From: Serripes groenlandicus | Taxonomy: Eukaryota; Mollusca; Bivalvia; Cardiida; Cardiidae | DNA length: 64,000 nucleotides | Direction: 5' to 3' | NCBI GenBank assembly: GCA_031761405.1 | Contig: JASEVX010000011.1 | Coordinates: 38,109,700 to 38,173,699 of the forward strand | Part shown: positions 1-11,456 of the stretch, piece after piece | How positions within the stretch are numbered: the stretch's first letter is position 1 | Layout: each line of letters starts with the position of its first letter | Made by a program: the position numbers and the translations under genes | The notes under the pieces: model-generated | Database searches by the model: none | The model's input: only the letters and a program-made list of their open reading frames with translations | Told to the model about the DNA's origin: nothing

Positions 1-443
1 GGACAAAACTGCCCTTGGTGGGGGGGTTGAAGACTGTTGATTTTCTGTTTCAGGAATCATTACTCTATACCTGGGACGGAATGTGTCGGCCCGGATCAGT
101 CTGTGTAGACGGCCTTCTTCAGAAATTTGATTTAATATATTCCTTTCTATAACAAATATGCAGGGAATTACATCATGGTATAAATAATTAAATATCATGG
201 AATTATCGATAACCTAAGATCCTTTTGATGGTGAAAATATAACAACACAAAATGAGTCGTTCCTCACTTACATGTATGGCCTCTGCGTAAAGTATCGACC
301 CAGAACAGCCTGCGCAGATCCGGGTAGGCACATTTCGTCTCAGGAAGATAGAGGTATAGTTATGAGTCTTGAAACAGAAAATCAACAGGAGGCGAAAGGT
401 GTCTATCCGGGTAAGCCTGTGCGGCATGCGGGACGGCTCAAAT
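1..443. repeat. Shortened duplicate of the 2102-3372 interval
   Basis: Three consecutive pieces match the later interval in the same order: 1-35 with 2102-2136, about 37-112 with about 2287-2362, and 112-443 with 2986-3318. The copy here lacks two internal stretches. No gene is visible. Confidence 0.75.
254..440 (-). mobile_element. MITE-A copy
   Basis: Non-coding element with imperfect inverted ends of the form GAGCCGTCCCGCGAG. Its interior carries a recurring TATCGACCCGGATCAG block and a CGCCTCCTGTTGATTTTCTG block. About ten copies in this window define the family. The reading-frame signal across it is incidental. Confidence 0.7.
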
Positions 444-1230
444 TATCTATAATAATCACATGGTGACCGATCTCTTGTCGCTTGAGAATATCATCAACAA
501 AGTTGATTTTCTCCATTAGTATTGAATGGATTTTAAAAAACTAAACGGATTTAGATTAAACTAAGTATATTTAATCATTGGTTTCTTCTTGACGGTAACT
601 TTTTGTTATAATAAACCTCTTGACGGTTCTTGACGGTTCTTGACGCTAAATAGTGAGACCGTGAATAAGAGCTGTCGGTGGCGTGCGCATTGATTATATT
701 GAAAAAAATTATTGAGCGGTTTGACGATTATATTTTATCAATCGCATATATCATACAAATGCTTCTTTCAAATAACTAATAGCGTTATACATTGGAAAAA
801 CAACAACAATCAAACCCAAAAGTCGATTGGTTCTATTTTCTTTAATGAATACCAACACATCCTCAGATATTGATATTTCTTTAAGACATGTTAACATCAT
901 TTATAGCTTACTGTACAAATCAATAGAAAAGTAATCAAACATAAATCATAGACCGACGTTATAACCAAATAAAGGCCAAATCAAATTTCAAAAGTTGTCC
1001 TGAAGTATTAGAATCATAATTCTGGGATAAAACTAGTCATAATGTCACTTTCCAGTACAATAAACATCTAAATATTAAATATTTTATACTTCATCTTTAC
1101 TGGGTAGACATTCCCAGTAAGCCAAGTTTAGATGCATATATATATATAATGTAATTTTAGACGGCGAAGACCCTGGTGAGATTGTTCGGATGGATAGATT
1201 TATCTGTGTCTTCACTGTGTGCAGATTCAT
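441..1230. other. AT-rich non-coding sequence
   Basis: No open frame with coding character. The only local feature is a short TTGACGGT repeat near 590-645. Confidence 0.5.
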
Positions 1231-1440
1231 TTACCCTTTCCCACATATAACAAATCTGTGGCAGATGACTTTCAAAACTTGTTGACAAAAACATGAAAAT
1301 CTCAATAAATCAGAGTTTTACTATTAAATAGAGTTGAAAACATTGTGGCCAAACGAGAAATTGCTCATCATGGCCACAATGTTTTTAAAAGTCGACTGCT
1401 GCAGATGCGAAAAATGTGTCTACAAGTGAGAAAGGGTTAA
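1231..1440 (+). mobile_element. MITE-B copy (TTAA, piggyBac-like)
   Basis: Starts with ACCCTTTCCCACATA and ends with GTGAGAAAGGGTTAA. Internal CTGCAGCAGACGACTTT-like motifs lie near both ends, and the centre is a palindrome around GAGCAATTTCTC. The clean copy at 51239-51469 shows TTAA target sites for this family. Confidence 0.65.
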
Positions 1441-2101
1441 TATCTTTAATCGCTAAACGCGGCACATGTTTTCTTCTTCATCATACATATCGATATATCT
1501 ATTATAGATGGAGTAAAATCGATAGCTCTGAGCTATAATAATGTTAGTTGATGTACTTGTGTTATATAAACTACGACAATATCCTTCAATGAATAGACCA
1601 TGCTGGAAGAAAACTGACCTTTGAGGTTTGGAGACCATTTGAAAGTCATGATCAGTGTTGGCCTTCGTGCAGTGTTAATCGGGAACATTTCACAACCTCT
1701 TCATACGAGTAAACCCGAGGCGTCTGTAGAGCGGTTTTGATGAGAAAAGTTGTTAAACTAAAACTGTTGAGGCATTTCATCGTAGATGCCATTCATTTTA
1801 AAACCTTCAAACGTCAATTTCGGTTATAGCGTACCTGTCTGGAATGTAATTGTATGTGAGAATCGGTTAATCGCACAACTTTGATCGTGTAAAACATCCC
1901 TCACATGTGGCAATAGTTTAGTCTTGATTATAACATTCGTTTCTAATGAAACTAAAACGTATTACAGAACAAAATCCTTGCTTTTAATAACATTGATTGC
2001 ACTTCCACTTTAAGGTCGATTTACATATGACGTAGCTATGTAATGATGGATGGTGAAAGGGTATCTGTTTCACGTATCATACATCTTCAGAGCCGTGGTT
2101 C
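1441..2101. other. Non-coding sequence
   Basis: No recognisable gene or repeat boundary. Short open frames on the minus strand have no recognisable domain. Confidence 0.4.
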
Positions 2102-2179
2102 GGACAAAACTGCCCTTGGTGGGGGGGTTAAAGACTAAAAACATGTAGATTTGACTGCCTATACTTATGTTACATATAT

Positions 2180-2422
2180 GAGCCGTCCCATGATACACCA
2201 ACATTGTGAATTATGCATAAAGCATCGACCCAGATCAGTCTAAGCATGCCGCGCAGGTTTACCCGGATAAACACTTTTCGCCTCCTGTTGATTTTCTGTT
2301 ACAGGAATCATTACTGTATCCCCCTGGGACGGAATGTGTCGGCCCGGATCAGTCTGTGTAGACTGATCTCGGTCGATATATTACGCAGAGACAATAATGT
2401 TGGTTTTCTCGAGGGACGGCCC
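2180..2422 (+). mobile_element. MITE-A copy
   Basis: Nearly full-length, from GAGCCGTCCC to GAGGGACGGC, with the usual interior. It lies in the interval duplicated at the start of the window. Confidence 0.75.
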
Positions 2423-2623
2423 AAATGCGCAATGTTTGCCAGAATTTAAAAACGTGTAAATTTGGCTGCATACTTATGCTACATATATCTGTTGCGATAT
2501 GTTTGCCAGAATGTATATGAAACTTATTGAACCAGAGCTGATGCATAGGTCAGTCTGAATCTACACAAGTTGCCGCAAGTGTCCTTAGTTTATTTTGTCA
2601 GAGCGCGACTCGTATTATGTGTT

Positions 2624-2641
2624 CCCCCCCCCCCCCCCCCC
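2624..2641 (+). repeat. Poly-C tract, 18 bases
   Basis: Uninterrupted run of 18 C followed by a T-rich stretch. It creates a spurious proline-rich frame at 2617-2820. Confidence 0.9.
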
Positions 2642-3126
2642 TTTTTCTTTTACAGGTAAACAAACTTATTAATTACAAAACGACGTATCTACATCGTGTT
2701 ACCAACGACAACTACATCTGTTTTAATGGAGCTATTGATAATGATCTGTATGTCATTATATTTTCTCATCTTATGCTATTAAACACGTTTTATACGAAAA
2801 CCGACGTTTCGCTTTTTTAACTGTACGCGACTTTAAACACCATTTGCGAACAATGCCAACCTAGATCAGCATGTACTTTCGTACAGCCTAACTTTAGTCT
2901 ACAATGTTCGTTACTAATTTATTAATACTATATTACATAAATATGTATTTAATATCACAGAAATCCGTTTTCAAGCTTTGGCCTGACGGCCTTCTTCAGA
3001 AATTTGATTTAATCTATTCCTTTCTATAAAAAATATACAGGGAATTACTATATGGTATAAATAATTAAATATCATGGAATTATTGATATTATAAGATCCT
3101 TTTGGTGGTGAAAAAATAACAAAATA

Positions 3127-3372
3127 AGCCGTCCCGCGAAAAAAACAAAATTACATGTATGGCCTCTGCGTAATGTATCGACCCAGATCAGCCTACGCAG
3201 ACTGATCCGGGTAGGCACATTTCGTCTCAGGAAGATAAAGGTATAGAGTTATGATTCCTGAAACAGAAAATCAACAGGAGGCGAAAGGTGTCTATCAGGG
3301 TAAGCCATGCGCGGCATGCTTATTTTTAGGCTGATCCGGGTCGATACTTTACGCAGAGTCAACTATGTTGGC
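3127..3372 (-). mobile_element. MITE-A copy, reverse orientation
   Basis: AGCCGTCCCGCGA at the left end and the family interior in reverse orientation. The right end is degraded. It is paralogous to the copy at 254-440. Confidence 0.65.
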
Positions 3373-3467
3373 AACAGCTAGAAATGATGAAACCAGTTGT
3401 AGGATTATAGCTGCAGACGGGTTCAATTAATGGAAACTACGACTCTATTGCAGATTGACGAGTTAGC

Positions 3468-3684
3468 TCAACTCTTTCACTGCCGAATGTCACAAAGTTG
3501 ACTCTTCCTTTTTGAAAATAAGACCACTCCAGTTTTCGTTCAGCCGGGGAAATTTAGTAAAATGTAATGGCTAAGTGGCAAACAATGCAGATCTCAGGAG
3601 AGACTGCTCGTTACGAGCTGTCTCACCTGAATCTGCATTGTTGGCAAAATCCTTTAATTGCCTTTAGCAGCGAAAGGGTTTAAC
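3468..3684 (-). mobile_element. MITE-C copy (TTAA-type)
   Basis: Inverted ends CTCTTTCACTGCCG and CAGCGAAAGGGTTTAA. The interior carries CTGCTCGTTACGAGC and GAATCTGCATTGTT, shared in reverse with the copy at 63489-63702. Confidence 0.7.
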
Positions 3685-4384
3685 TGATTTATTCTTCACC
3701 GATTGCGAAACAAGCTTCAGTTTATATTAATCACTCTCGGTGTAAAAGTCTTTAAAATCAGACCAAAATACTTCAAACCAGCGTTTACTACTGCAGCGTA
3801 ACCCACACCTGTCACACACTACCGATGTACCTCGCCGGGACTAAACCGGAGCACACAATTAACAACGGCGAGACAATCGGTGGAGCTCCGTCGAGAAAGC
3901 ATTTGAAAAATCACATTTTGCCGTAGCAATATCGCTAAGACCGCTAGTACATCGTTAGTACATCGGCAGGAATACGGTATCACATCTGTACCAGTACCGT
4001 AGACATTGATGCAACCGGAGAGCCGCCGATATAGTACGGGGGCGTTACCCGTGCTCTACAGACATTAACGAAGCCATACCGGAGTACTGCCATTGTAGTA
4101 CTGTTGGTCGCTCCGGCAGTGCAATGGCAGAAACTTTTGAGCATGTTCAAAATTTATACCGTCGCCCACTGTTGCTAATCTTTTCACGATGTTTGTGACG
4201 ATGTACTACCGTTGTTATACCGTTGCGCTGCCGTACTAGTATCGAGCCCAGAAATTCGCTAAATTTGTCCTCCGGTATAGCTCCGGCGAGCCAAATCGGC
4301 TAGGTCTGACAGGCCCTTATAAATTAGGGCGGGTTTTTTAAAGAGATTGTCTATATATCTGGTTCTTGTACATTTAACCTTTAT
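3685..4384. other. GC-richer non-coding stretch with recurring CCGGAG and TACCGT motifs
   Basis: From about 3790 to 4320 the composition differs from the surroundings. Short motifs such as ACCGGAG, GTACTACCGT and CTCCGGCAG recur on both strands. There is no long open frame. It may be the relic of an unrecognised transposon. Confidence 0.4.
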
Positions 4385-4480
4385 TCGCGCCGTTTGTCGG
4401 GGAAATTCTCAAAGGAATAACACGGGATTTGAACCTGGTATATTTGGCACGAGAGGCCGACGCTCTTTTACTGCATCACT
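4385..4480 (-). mobile_element. SINE3 tRNA-like head (relic)
   Basis: The reverse strand has GGTTCAAATCC, a Pol III B-box match, preceded by GAGCGTCGGCCTCTCGTGCC. The same arrangement recurs at 34530-34620, so it is an interspersed family rather than a single tRNA gene. Confidence 0.45.
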
Positions 4481-4716
4481 GTCATCCACGCGTAACAAAT
4501 AAATTGTAATATTATCTATAAGGTCTGAGTTAGTCTCCAGAGCCGTTTAGGGAGAATGTATGAGGGAAATCCTTCAATTATGACCTGGCCGGAGATCGAA
4601 CTCGCCAACTTTTGCAATAAAGGCGGCCGCCCTATCTCTACACAACCTAGCTGGTATATCTTTCTAATACTGGGCTGGGAAATGTACATTTCACAACAGC
4701 CCTCCTCTTTGACCGT

Positions 4717-4887
4717 GGCTGGTCTGTGTCATTGTAAATCGAAAAGCCTCAAAGAAAGATATTTCGTCCGCCTGGCTGGTCTGTGTCATTGTAAATCGAA
4801 AAGCCTTAAAGTATGATGTTTCGTCCGCCTGGCTGGTCTGTGTCATTGTAAATCGAAAAGCCTCAAAGTAAGATGTTTCGTCCGCCG
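4717..4887 (+). repeat. Three tandem copies of a 57-bp unit
   Basis: GGCTGGTCTGTGTCATTG recurs at 4717, 4774 and 4831 (57-bp spacing) with few changes. Because 57 is a multiple of three, it yields a repetitive open frame that is not a gene. Confidence 0.9.
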
Positions 4888-5058
4888 TTGCACATAGTGA
4901 AGGCATATAAACTATATTATATATACAACAATTTTGACCGCATCGTGCGAAAAGGTATCTCATGTCACGTGTTTGCATGTATGGTTTAGATACGCAATCT
5001 CTTGTTAGACTGATTGGCTTATTGATTGATTGGTGTTACACGATCTTTTCATTGGCAT

Positions 5059-5236
5059 TCAACCCTTTCCCACATACGACACATCTGCAGCAAACGACTT
5101 TAAAAACGTCTTGGCAAAAGTGTGAACAATCCCAATAAATGAGAGTTGAAATATCAAATAAAGTTGAAAACACTGTGTTTTCAAAAGTCGTCTGCTGCAG
5201 AGGCGTCAGAAAACGTCTTTATGTGGGAAAGGGTTA
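5059..5236 (+). mobile_element. MITE-B copy
   Basis: AACCCTTTCCCACATACGAC at the left and ATGTGGGAAAGGGTTAA at the right, with the CTGCTGCAGAGGCGTC motif. It abuts the tail of the SINE2 that follows. Confidence 0.75.
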
Positions 5237-6690
5237 AGTTTTATCACGGCGGCCAAAATGCCTAACGACGTGTTTCCTGGTTCTCTCGAGTCAGTACACA
5301 CCGAACACCATTCTTCCCAGTCAGTGGGCTGCCTACCCACATGAACTGGCAGTCTTTCAGTACACCAAACACCATTTATCCCAGTCAGTGGGCTGCCTAC
5401 CCACATGGACTGGCAGTCTTTCAGTACACCAAACACCATTTATCCCAGTCAGTGGGCTGCCTACCCACATGGACTGGCAGTCTTTCAGTACACCAAACAC
5501 CATTTATCCCAGTCAGTGGGCTGCCTACCCACATGAACTGGCAGTCTTTCAGTACACCAAACATCATTCTTCCCAGTCAGTGGGCTGCCTACCCACATGG
5601 ACTGGCAGTCTTTCAGTACACCAAACACCATTTATCCCAGTCAGTGGGCTGCCTACCCACATGAACTGGCAGTCTTTCAGTACACCAAACATCATTCTTC
5701 CCAGTCAGTGGGCTGCCTACCCACATGGACTGGCAGTCTTTCAGTACACCGAACATCATTCTTCCCAGTCAGTGGGCTGCCTACCCACATGGACTGGCAG
5801 TCTTTCAGTACACCAAACACCATTTATCCCAGTCAGTGGGCTGCCTACCCACATGAACTGGCAGTCTTTCAGTACACCAAACACCATTTATCCCAGTCAG
5901 TGGGCTGCCTACCCACATGGACTGGCAGTCTTTCAGTACACCGAACATCATTCTTCCCAGTCAGTGGGCTGCCTACCCACATGAACTGGCAGTCTTTCAG
6001 TACACCAAACACCATTTATCCCAGTCAGTGGGCTGCCTACCCACATGGACTGGCAGTCTTTCAGTACACCAAACACCATTTATCCCAGTCAGTGGGCTGC
6101 CTACCCACATGGACTGGCAGTCTTTCAGTACACCAAACACCATTTATCCCAGTCAGTGGGCTGCCTACCCACATGAACTGGCAGTCTTTCAGTACACCAA
6201 ACACCATTTATCCCAGTCAGTGGGCTGCCTACCCACATGAACTGGCAGTCTTTCAGTACACCGAACATCATTCTTCCCAGTCAGTGGGCTGCCTACCCAC
6301 ATGGACTGGCAGTCTTTCAGTACACCAAACACCATTTATCCCAGTCAGTGGGCTGCCTACCCACATGAACTGGCAGTCTTTCAGTACACCGAACATCATT
6401 CTTCCCAGTCAGTGGGCTGCCTACCCACATGAAATGGCAGTCTTTCAGTACACCAAACACCACTCTGTCCAGTCAGTGGGCTGCCTACCCACATGAACTG
6501 GCAGGCTGTCAGTACACCGAACACCATTCTTTTTGGGCTCCCTACTTACATGAACTGGCTGTCTGTTTGGTTGAGTGACGATAGTCATAATAACTTTGTT
6601 GTCAATCATGGAAAAGACTGAACGACCGAGCCGGATTCGAACTCACGACTTAGCTATTGCGGTTCGACCTTCTGGCTTTGATAAAGGAGA
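5237..6690 (-). mobile_element. SINE2 copy on the minus strand with an internally expanded minisatellite
   Basis: The left flank (5237-5300) matches the reverse complement of the SINE2 3' part, with ATCACGGCGGCC and CGTGTTTCCTGGTT. The right flank (about 6575-6690) matches the SINE2 5' part: GACGAT.GTCA, ACTTTGTTGTCAA, then CCGAGC.GGATTCGAACTC, the reversed B box of the tRNA-like head. The 64-bp array lies between them. SINE and array are therefore one locus. Confidence 0.75.
5295..6563 (+). repeat. Minisatellite, 64-bp unit, about 19 copies
   Basis: Unit begins CCCAGTCAGTGGGCTGCCTA. Copies are highly homogeneous, with three main variable positions (ATGGAC/ATGAAC, CACCAAAC/CACCGAAC, CATTTATC/CATTCTTC). 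The reverse complement aligns to the SINE2 segment around ATGTGG, GGCAGCC and TGGTGTACTG. The period is not a multiple of three, so all three forward frames stay open and give frames of up to about 300 codons. These are not genes. Confidence 0.92.
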
Positions 6691-6699
6691 AGTACGCCA

Positions 6700-7140
6700 A
6701 AGTATCGAAACACTGTAATATAGGGTTATACGCTATTGCAGTAAAATCTGTCATAGATAAGGAAAACGCTAACATTCACGAGGGAATTTATATATCACAC
6801 ATAAATGAAATTTAATTTCATGCACTTTCTTTTTGCTAACATAAATTAGTGGTATTTACATCAGATATGCAAAATTGATATATGACATTTAGGTGCATTC
6901 CACAATGCAAATAAATTGTAATTAATTATACTGGTTTTAATGTATTTTGTCGGAATGTGAATATTCTGCCTTTTCCCACACCTAGGTGGAATAATTGTAT
7001 GCATAGATACAATCTGCGACCATCTAGATACACGATATCTTTAACCATTTCCCGATAAAAACCAAACAATATGCAACAACAACATCGAAATCTTCTAGTT
7101 AAAATATGGTTAACTTATATTAATGAAAGCTAATTAAACA
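6700..7140. other. AT-rich non-coding sequence
   Basis: No coding or repeat structure recognised. Confidence 0.4.
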
Positions 7141-7225
7141 CATCATGAGCAACTTCTCCTTTGCCACAATACTTCAAAAGTCGACCGCTTCTGAGGCGTC
7201 AGAAAGCGTCTGTATGTGTGGATCA
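7141..7225 (+). mobile_element. MITE-B fragment (right half)
   Basis: ATGAGCAACTTCTCCTTTG followed by GAGGCGTCAGAAAGCGTCTG, the right-hand end of MITE-B. The terminal repeat is degraded. Confidence 0.5.
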
Positions 7226-7806
7226 GCTACTGCATGAACGACGTCAGGTGAAAGAGGGGAATTTTGTTTTTCAAATCTGTCTGGCATCTCACCAAGATTT
7301 ATGATCAAAAACAGTCTTAATCAAAGCACTGACTGAAGTGCTGTCCGCTTGGGGGCTGCAAGAAGGTTGGAGAAGTAGGGAAAATGTGAAAGGAAATAAC
7401 AATTGCAGCTTATGTTTATGTATTTATTGTTAAGAAGTTGACAAATATGAAATATGAAACTGCCAATTTGAAAACAGGAGGACCTTGTTGGCACTATGTC
7501 GCTCACCTGAGTGAAAGAGCTCACAAGTGTTTACACATTTAAGACATGAAGAATCAAAGGGAAAGTTGACAGCATGTTTCTTGGTGCATTGGTGGCTGAA
7601 TAGGAAAGGCATGGTCTCAGTCACTTCACTGCCACTCTCCCTCTCTTGTGGGTACGGCCCTCTCCTTCACCTTCAGTCTCACCTTCTTTTCTAGGGCATC
7701 TTGTAGTACTGTTACTCTGACACTTTTGTGATGAACTGTGTGTTAAATTGTTACCTTCTGTGAATAGCGCGACTGGATAATCTGATGAATGATGCGATGA
7801 GCCGGC

Positions 7807-7813
7807 TTTTATA
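7807..7813 (-). promoter_or_regulatory. Possible TATA box on the minus strand
   Basis: The minus strand reads TATAAAAGCCGGC downstream of an unusually GC-rich stretch (7830-7920). A GAAGGTAACA donor-like site follows at about 7755. Farther on there is a short frame of about 64 codons (7430-7624) ending next to AATAAA. This could be a small transcription unit or part of a transposon. No protein family is recognised. Confidence 0.25.
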
Positions 7814-8511
7814 ACCTGCGAGCCACAATATGTGGTCGGCCAGACGCCGGCCTGTCCCCGGACAATGATTTCGGCCGGGCTCTGAGCGGCGAATTTGGCC
7901 CGGCGCTCGACCGATATGTGTGCTGACCGGCCGAACATCATGGCATTTACCAATTAATGTGCGATCAGTTTGCGATGAGGTTTTAAGTCCGAGTTTAAAG
8001 TAACTCGATGCCCGCGAGGAGTCGCGAAGGGTTTCGGCTGAAAATGCCTAGAAATCCGCCGCAAAATATTCGCAAACCTATCGCAAGGTAATTGTGACTG
8101 GGGTTTAAGTGATACTAGACAGGCTGCATTTTTAATTCACAAACATGCTTTTGAAAACAATATAAATCTGCAGTAGAAGACATTAAAGACAGAAAACATA
8201 AATGTTGATATCCATATCTCTATGTGCAGACATAAGGCACATTCCTGTAAGCATTTTCTTCGCCATTGATCATGTTCAGTCGGACTTCACGAGGCGAATA
8301 GTTGAAATTCATTCTTCGAACTCGCAACTTGTCACCAAAAATGTGATCGCTATCCAAGGAATTGTGTGAACACTTCCTAAATCAAGATAGTCAATGGTTG
8401 ACTGGTCGGTAAGATAAGGGTGATACACCACCCCATTTGGGTCGGGCACGGGCCCTACGGGCCCCTGCTAAATCCCCCACTGCATTTGTCACGTGACTCT
8501 CTTTGTTTAAG

Positions 8512-9437
8512 GCGAGCCCCGGTAGCTCAGTCGGTAGCGACGCGGACTGTCAATCCAGGCACAGGCGTCCGAGTTTTTGTTTAGAGAGAATTAACAATAC
8601 AAACATGCAACACCTGGTTAAACTACTGCTTCAAGCGAGAGTTAGAAGAGTTCCAAAATGGCGGAGGGTGGCAATTCTTGATGCTGGTGTGTAAATAAAC
8701 CTACAATACGAACCTCTGAGTACAGTAATCAGTGATGTTTTTATTTGTTAGGCAGATACATAAGGATTTGTTTAATTGGGCCTTGCAAATAATTGCGACA
8801 CGTAATTTAGACAACAAGAAAACGAGTTATCTGGTGTTGATAATGAAATAAGTGGATACAACACGGAGGCTTCCATTTTGAATTTTGACTCCAGAGTGGA
8901 GATATGCGTTCACGAGAACCAAGTGTCTGCGCATGCGCAATCGATACACGTGCCCCCTGACCCTACCCTCCTTGAGATCGTCATGAACTTAGCCTATATG
9001 GACGTATAGAGTGGCTATTTATAGTAACACGTGCGGGATTCCCCGTATTATTACGATAATTTTATCACAGCGTAAAGACAATATAGAGATACTTTTTGAT
9101 TTTTTTATAACGAGGTATTGTGCATTTTTCCGCAATTTTTGCTGTGATAGAAGTTCGGACGCCTGTGATCCAGGGATTGTGAGTTAGAATCCCAGCTCGG
9201 CCAACATTCTTTCCGACGTTTGACAAAAGTCACTCTGACATGCGAAATTCGTCTTTCACCAATGGGCTGTTTAACAATCTATGTGGAAAAGCAGCCAGTT
9301 GCTTGGAAAGTATGTTGTATGGTGTTCTGGTGTGGGAAAACCAGGAAACGCATGAGTAGGGGAACTGGTCGCCGTCATATGACTTGTAAAATTGTCGAAA
9401 ACGGCGTTAACCCCTTATCAATCATAATAAATGGTTA
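8512..9437 (+). mobile_element. SINE2 copy split by a nested transposon
   Basis: The 5' head (GAGCCCCGGTAGCTCAGTCG, Pol III A-box) ends at ATCCAGG (8553-8559). The SINE resumes at 9168 with the same ATCCAGG, then the B box region, the body (TTTGACAAAAGTCACT, ATGTGGAAAAGCAGCCAG) and a tail ending near 9437. Removing the insert restores an ordinary SINE2. Confidence 0.85.
8560..9167. mobile_element. 608-bp non-autonomous DNA transposon in a SINE head
   Basis: Terminal inverted repeats CACAGGCGTCCGA and TCGGACGCCTGTG (13 bp, perfect) are flanked by a perfect 7-bp target duplication, ATCCAGG. No transposase frame was recognised, so it is non-autonomous. A 7-bp duplication and a tRNA-like target recall the Dada superfamily (6-7 bp duplications, insertion into small-RNA genes). 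hAT-type elements (8 bp) are the alternative. Confidence 0.8.
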
Positions 9438-10357
9438 ACCATTAATCTTTCGTCGCACGGACCCTACGGGCCCCCGGTAAATCCGCCACTGTATTTGGGT
9501 CGCGACTTCTTTGTACTTTCCCGTTCCACTTCGCGATTGTTAATTAGCTTCCATATTTGTCCTCTCGGCATATTAATTTCAAAAACATTTGATAAACTTA
9601 TATTGAAGTACTCACGCCTTAAATTGTTGACGGATGTTCCAACAACATTATAGTGATCTTCTTTTGGAGATCGTAATCTGTTAAATGCAGTTTTGATGAA
9701 TCCATGATGAACTATTTTTCTCCTGCAGTCTCACACTAAGCAATTGACAGGCTGCCAACTCCGAAAAATGTTTTTACTACTATGCTAAAGCCCGATGCCA
9801 AAAACTGGCAATAACAGCTTCATAACTTGCGTTCATGATTGGAGGTATATCAGTACAGTGTCAGTGTAATAACACCGGTGTGGCATGACATTTTGTATGT
9901 CTGTGCGGTTATGTATGTTTCGTTCAAATGCGCATGTTCGCCGGAAGCGCAACACAGCCAGCATGTAGCCTTGAAATGTACACATTTGTTTTATTGCGGT
10001 GGTACACCAGCTTCTGTAAAATTACATAGGACATGTATCGATACAATATTAAGATACTGTTGAAAACGGCATTCATATACATGTTTTGCTAGAAGTTATA
10101 TCTAGGTTTAATGGAGTACGAGGAAAGTTCTCTTTTCACACTATACCATCTCAAACACTACAGTTTAAGTGTTATCATCAAAGTCGTACTTCTTGTTGCG
10201 TTGTGAATAGTATTACATACAATTGATCAAACACTTTCATATAACATTTAGAATAGTAAATACTATAAAAGTCCTGCTTAAGTCGGTCTATAACGTTATT
10301 TAGAAAACAGCCCAAAAATATGAGAGTGGCCGGTCTGCTCTTTAAATCAGGGTGTAC
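9438..10357. other. Non-coding sequence
   Basis: No recognisable gene or repeat. A 74-codon frame near 9839-10063 lacks any recognised domain. Confidence 0.4.
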
Positions 10358-10588
10358 TTAACCCTTTCCCTCATACGACAATTATGCAGCAGACGACTTT
10401 AAACATATTTTATCAAAAAATAGAAAATTTCTATAATTGAATGGATAACCTATGACTAAAAGTAGAAAACATTGTGTCAAAAGAAGAAATTGCTCGTTTT
10501 GAGCAATTTCTTCTTTTGTCACTATGTTTTCAAAAGGCCTTCTGCTGCAGAGGCGTCAGAAAGCGTCTGTATGAGGGAAAGGGCTAAA
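10358..10588 (+). mobile_element. MITE-B copy, near full length
   Basis: TTAACCCTTTCCCTCATAC at the left and GTATGAGGGAAAGGGCTAA at the right, with a central palindrome around AATTGCTCGTTTTGAGCAA. The right target site is CTAA instead of TTAA. Confidence 0.85.
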
Positions 10589-10974
10589 CTAGTCCATTAC
10601 CCAACTAAACTCTATGCCAGCCCCCAGCTTTTATCCTGCAGTTGTTTACTAATTTGCTATTTCATTATTTCATGACCAACACTTTTTGGTCAGCATGAGT
10701 CTGCAATATGTTGAACCGACTAGCGTTGTACCAATATGTCGGCAACACATGCATGGAGAGGCCCTGACATTTTAATAAAGTAGGTCGCGTCAACTGGAAA
10801 TATTACACATCAGACCCGAGCCAGTATTATTTCCGTTCACTGACAATTGTCATTGTGAGGAGCCTGGGGGAAATGTGTGTGTGTGTGGTACTCTCTGAGA
10901 CAATGGAAACACATTGATATGCGCACGGAAACCATGGTGAAACTTGTCGTGTGCTCAAATAAATGCGCCATGAC

Positions 10975-11100
10975 ACAAAAAGCGCAGACGACTTTGAACA
11001 AATTGGCAAAAAATAGAAAATCTTTATAATTTAACGGATAACCTATGACTAAAAGTGGGAAACATTGTGGCAAAAGGAGAAATTGCACGTGATCCAAGTG
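10975..11100 (+). mobile_element. MITE-B fragment (left half)
   Basis: GCAGACGACTTTGAACAAA, CCTATGACTAAAAGTGG and GGAGAAATTGC match the left half of the family. Both ends are lost. Confidence 0.6.
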
Positions 11101-11342
11101 TATACTGGAGTAACACAATCTCAATTAAAACCAGACCAAAATACTTCGCTGTAATTATTTGTAATCTGACGACACCGTACAAAAGGTTGTCTTGAATTAA
11201 CCGAATATACTTTAAAATACTCACTTAATCAAAACACTCAACATTCATTGCTTCACGTGATTGTGTATGTATATATAAGGTTTCTTACTTATCCCCCCTA
11301 CCGATACCTTATGATTTTAGGCGAAAACTTGATTGATTGACG

Positions 11343-11456
11343 CACAGGGACTTGCTCCTCTAAAAATAGATATTACCCTATCTATGGATATATATTCTTG
11401 TTAATATATATGCATAGATAGGGTAATATCTATTTTTAGAGGAGCAAGTCCCTGTG
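11343..11456. mobile_element. 114-bp foldback element with 7-bp target duplication
   Basis: A 44-bp arm starting CACAGGGACTTGCTCCTC is repeated perfectly in reverse, and the match continues past one mismatch into the AT loop. The flanks are perfect 7-bp duplications ATTGACG at 11336-11342 and 11457-11463. Its ends share CACAGG and the 7-bp duplication with the element at 8560-9167. Confidence 0.85.

Noticed and set aside
2617..2820. Proline-rich small protein
   Set aside because: The proline run is the translation of an 18-C tract; no conservation signal or start context.
5341..6496. Overlapping frames of 107-299 codons on the plus strand
   Set aside because: The 64-bp unit is stop-free in all three frames, so the frame rotates through the array. 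No start context or recognisable domain.
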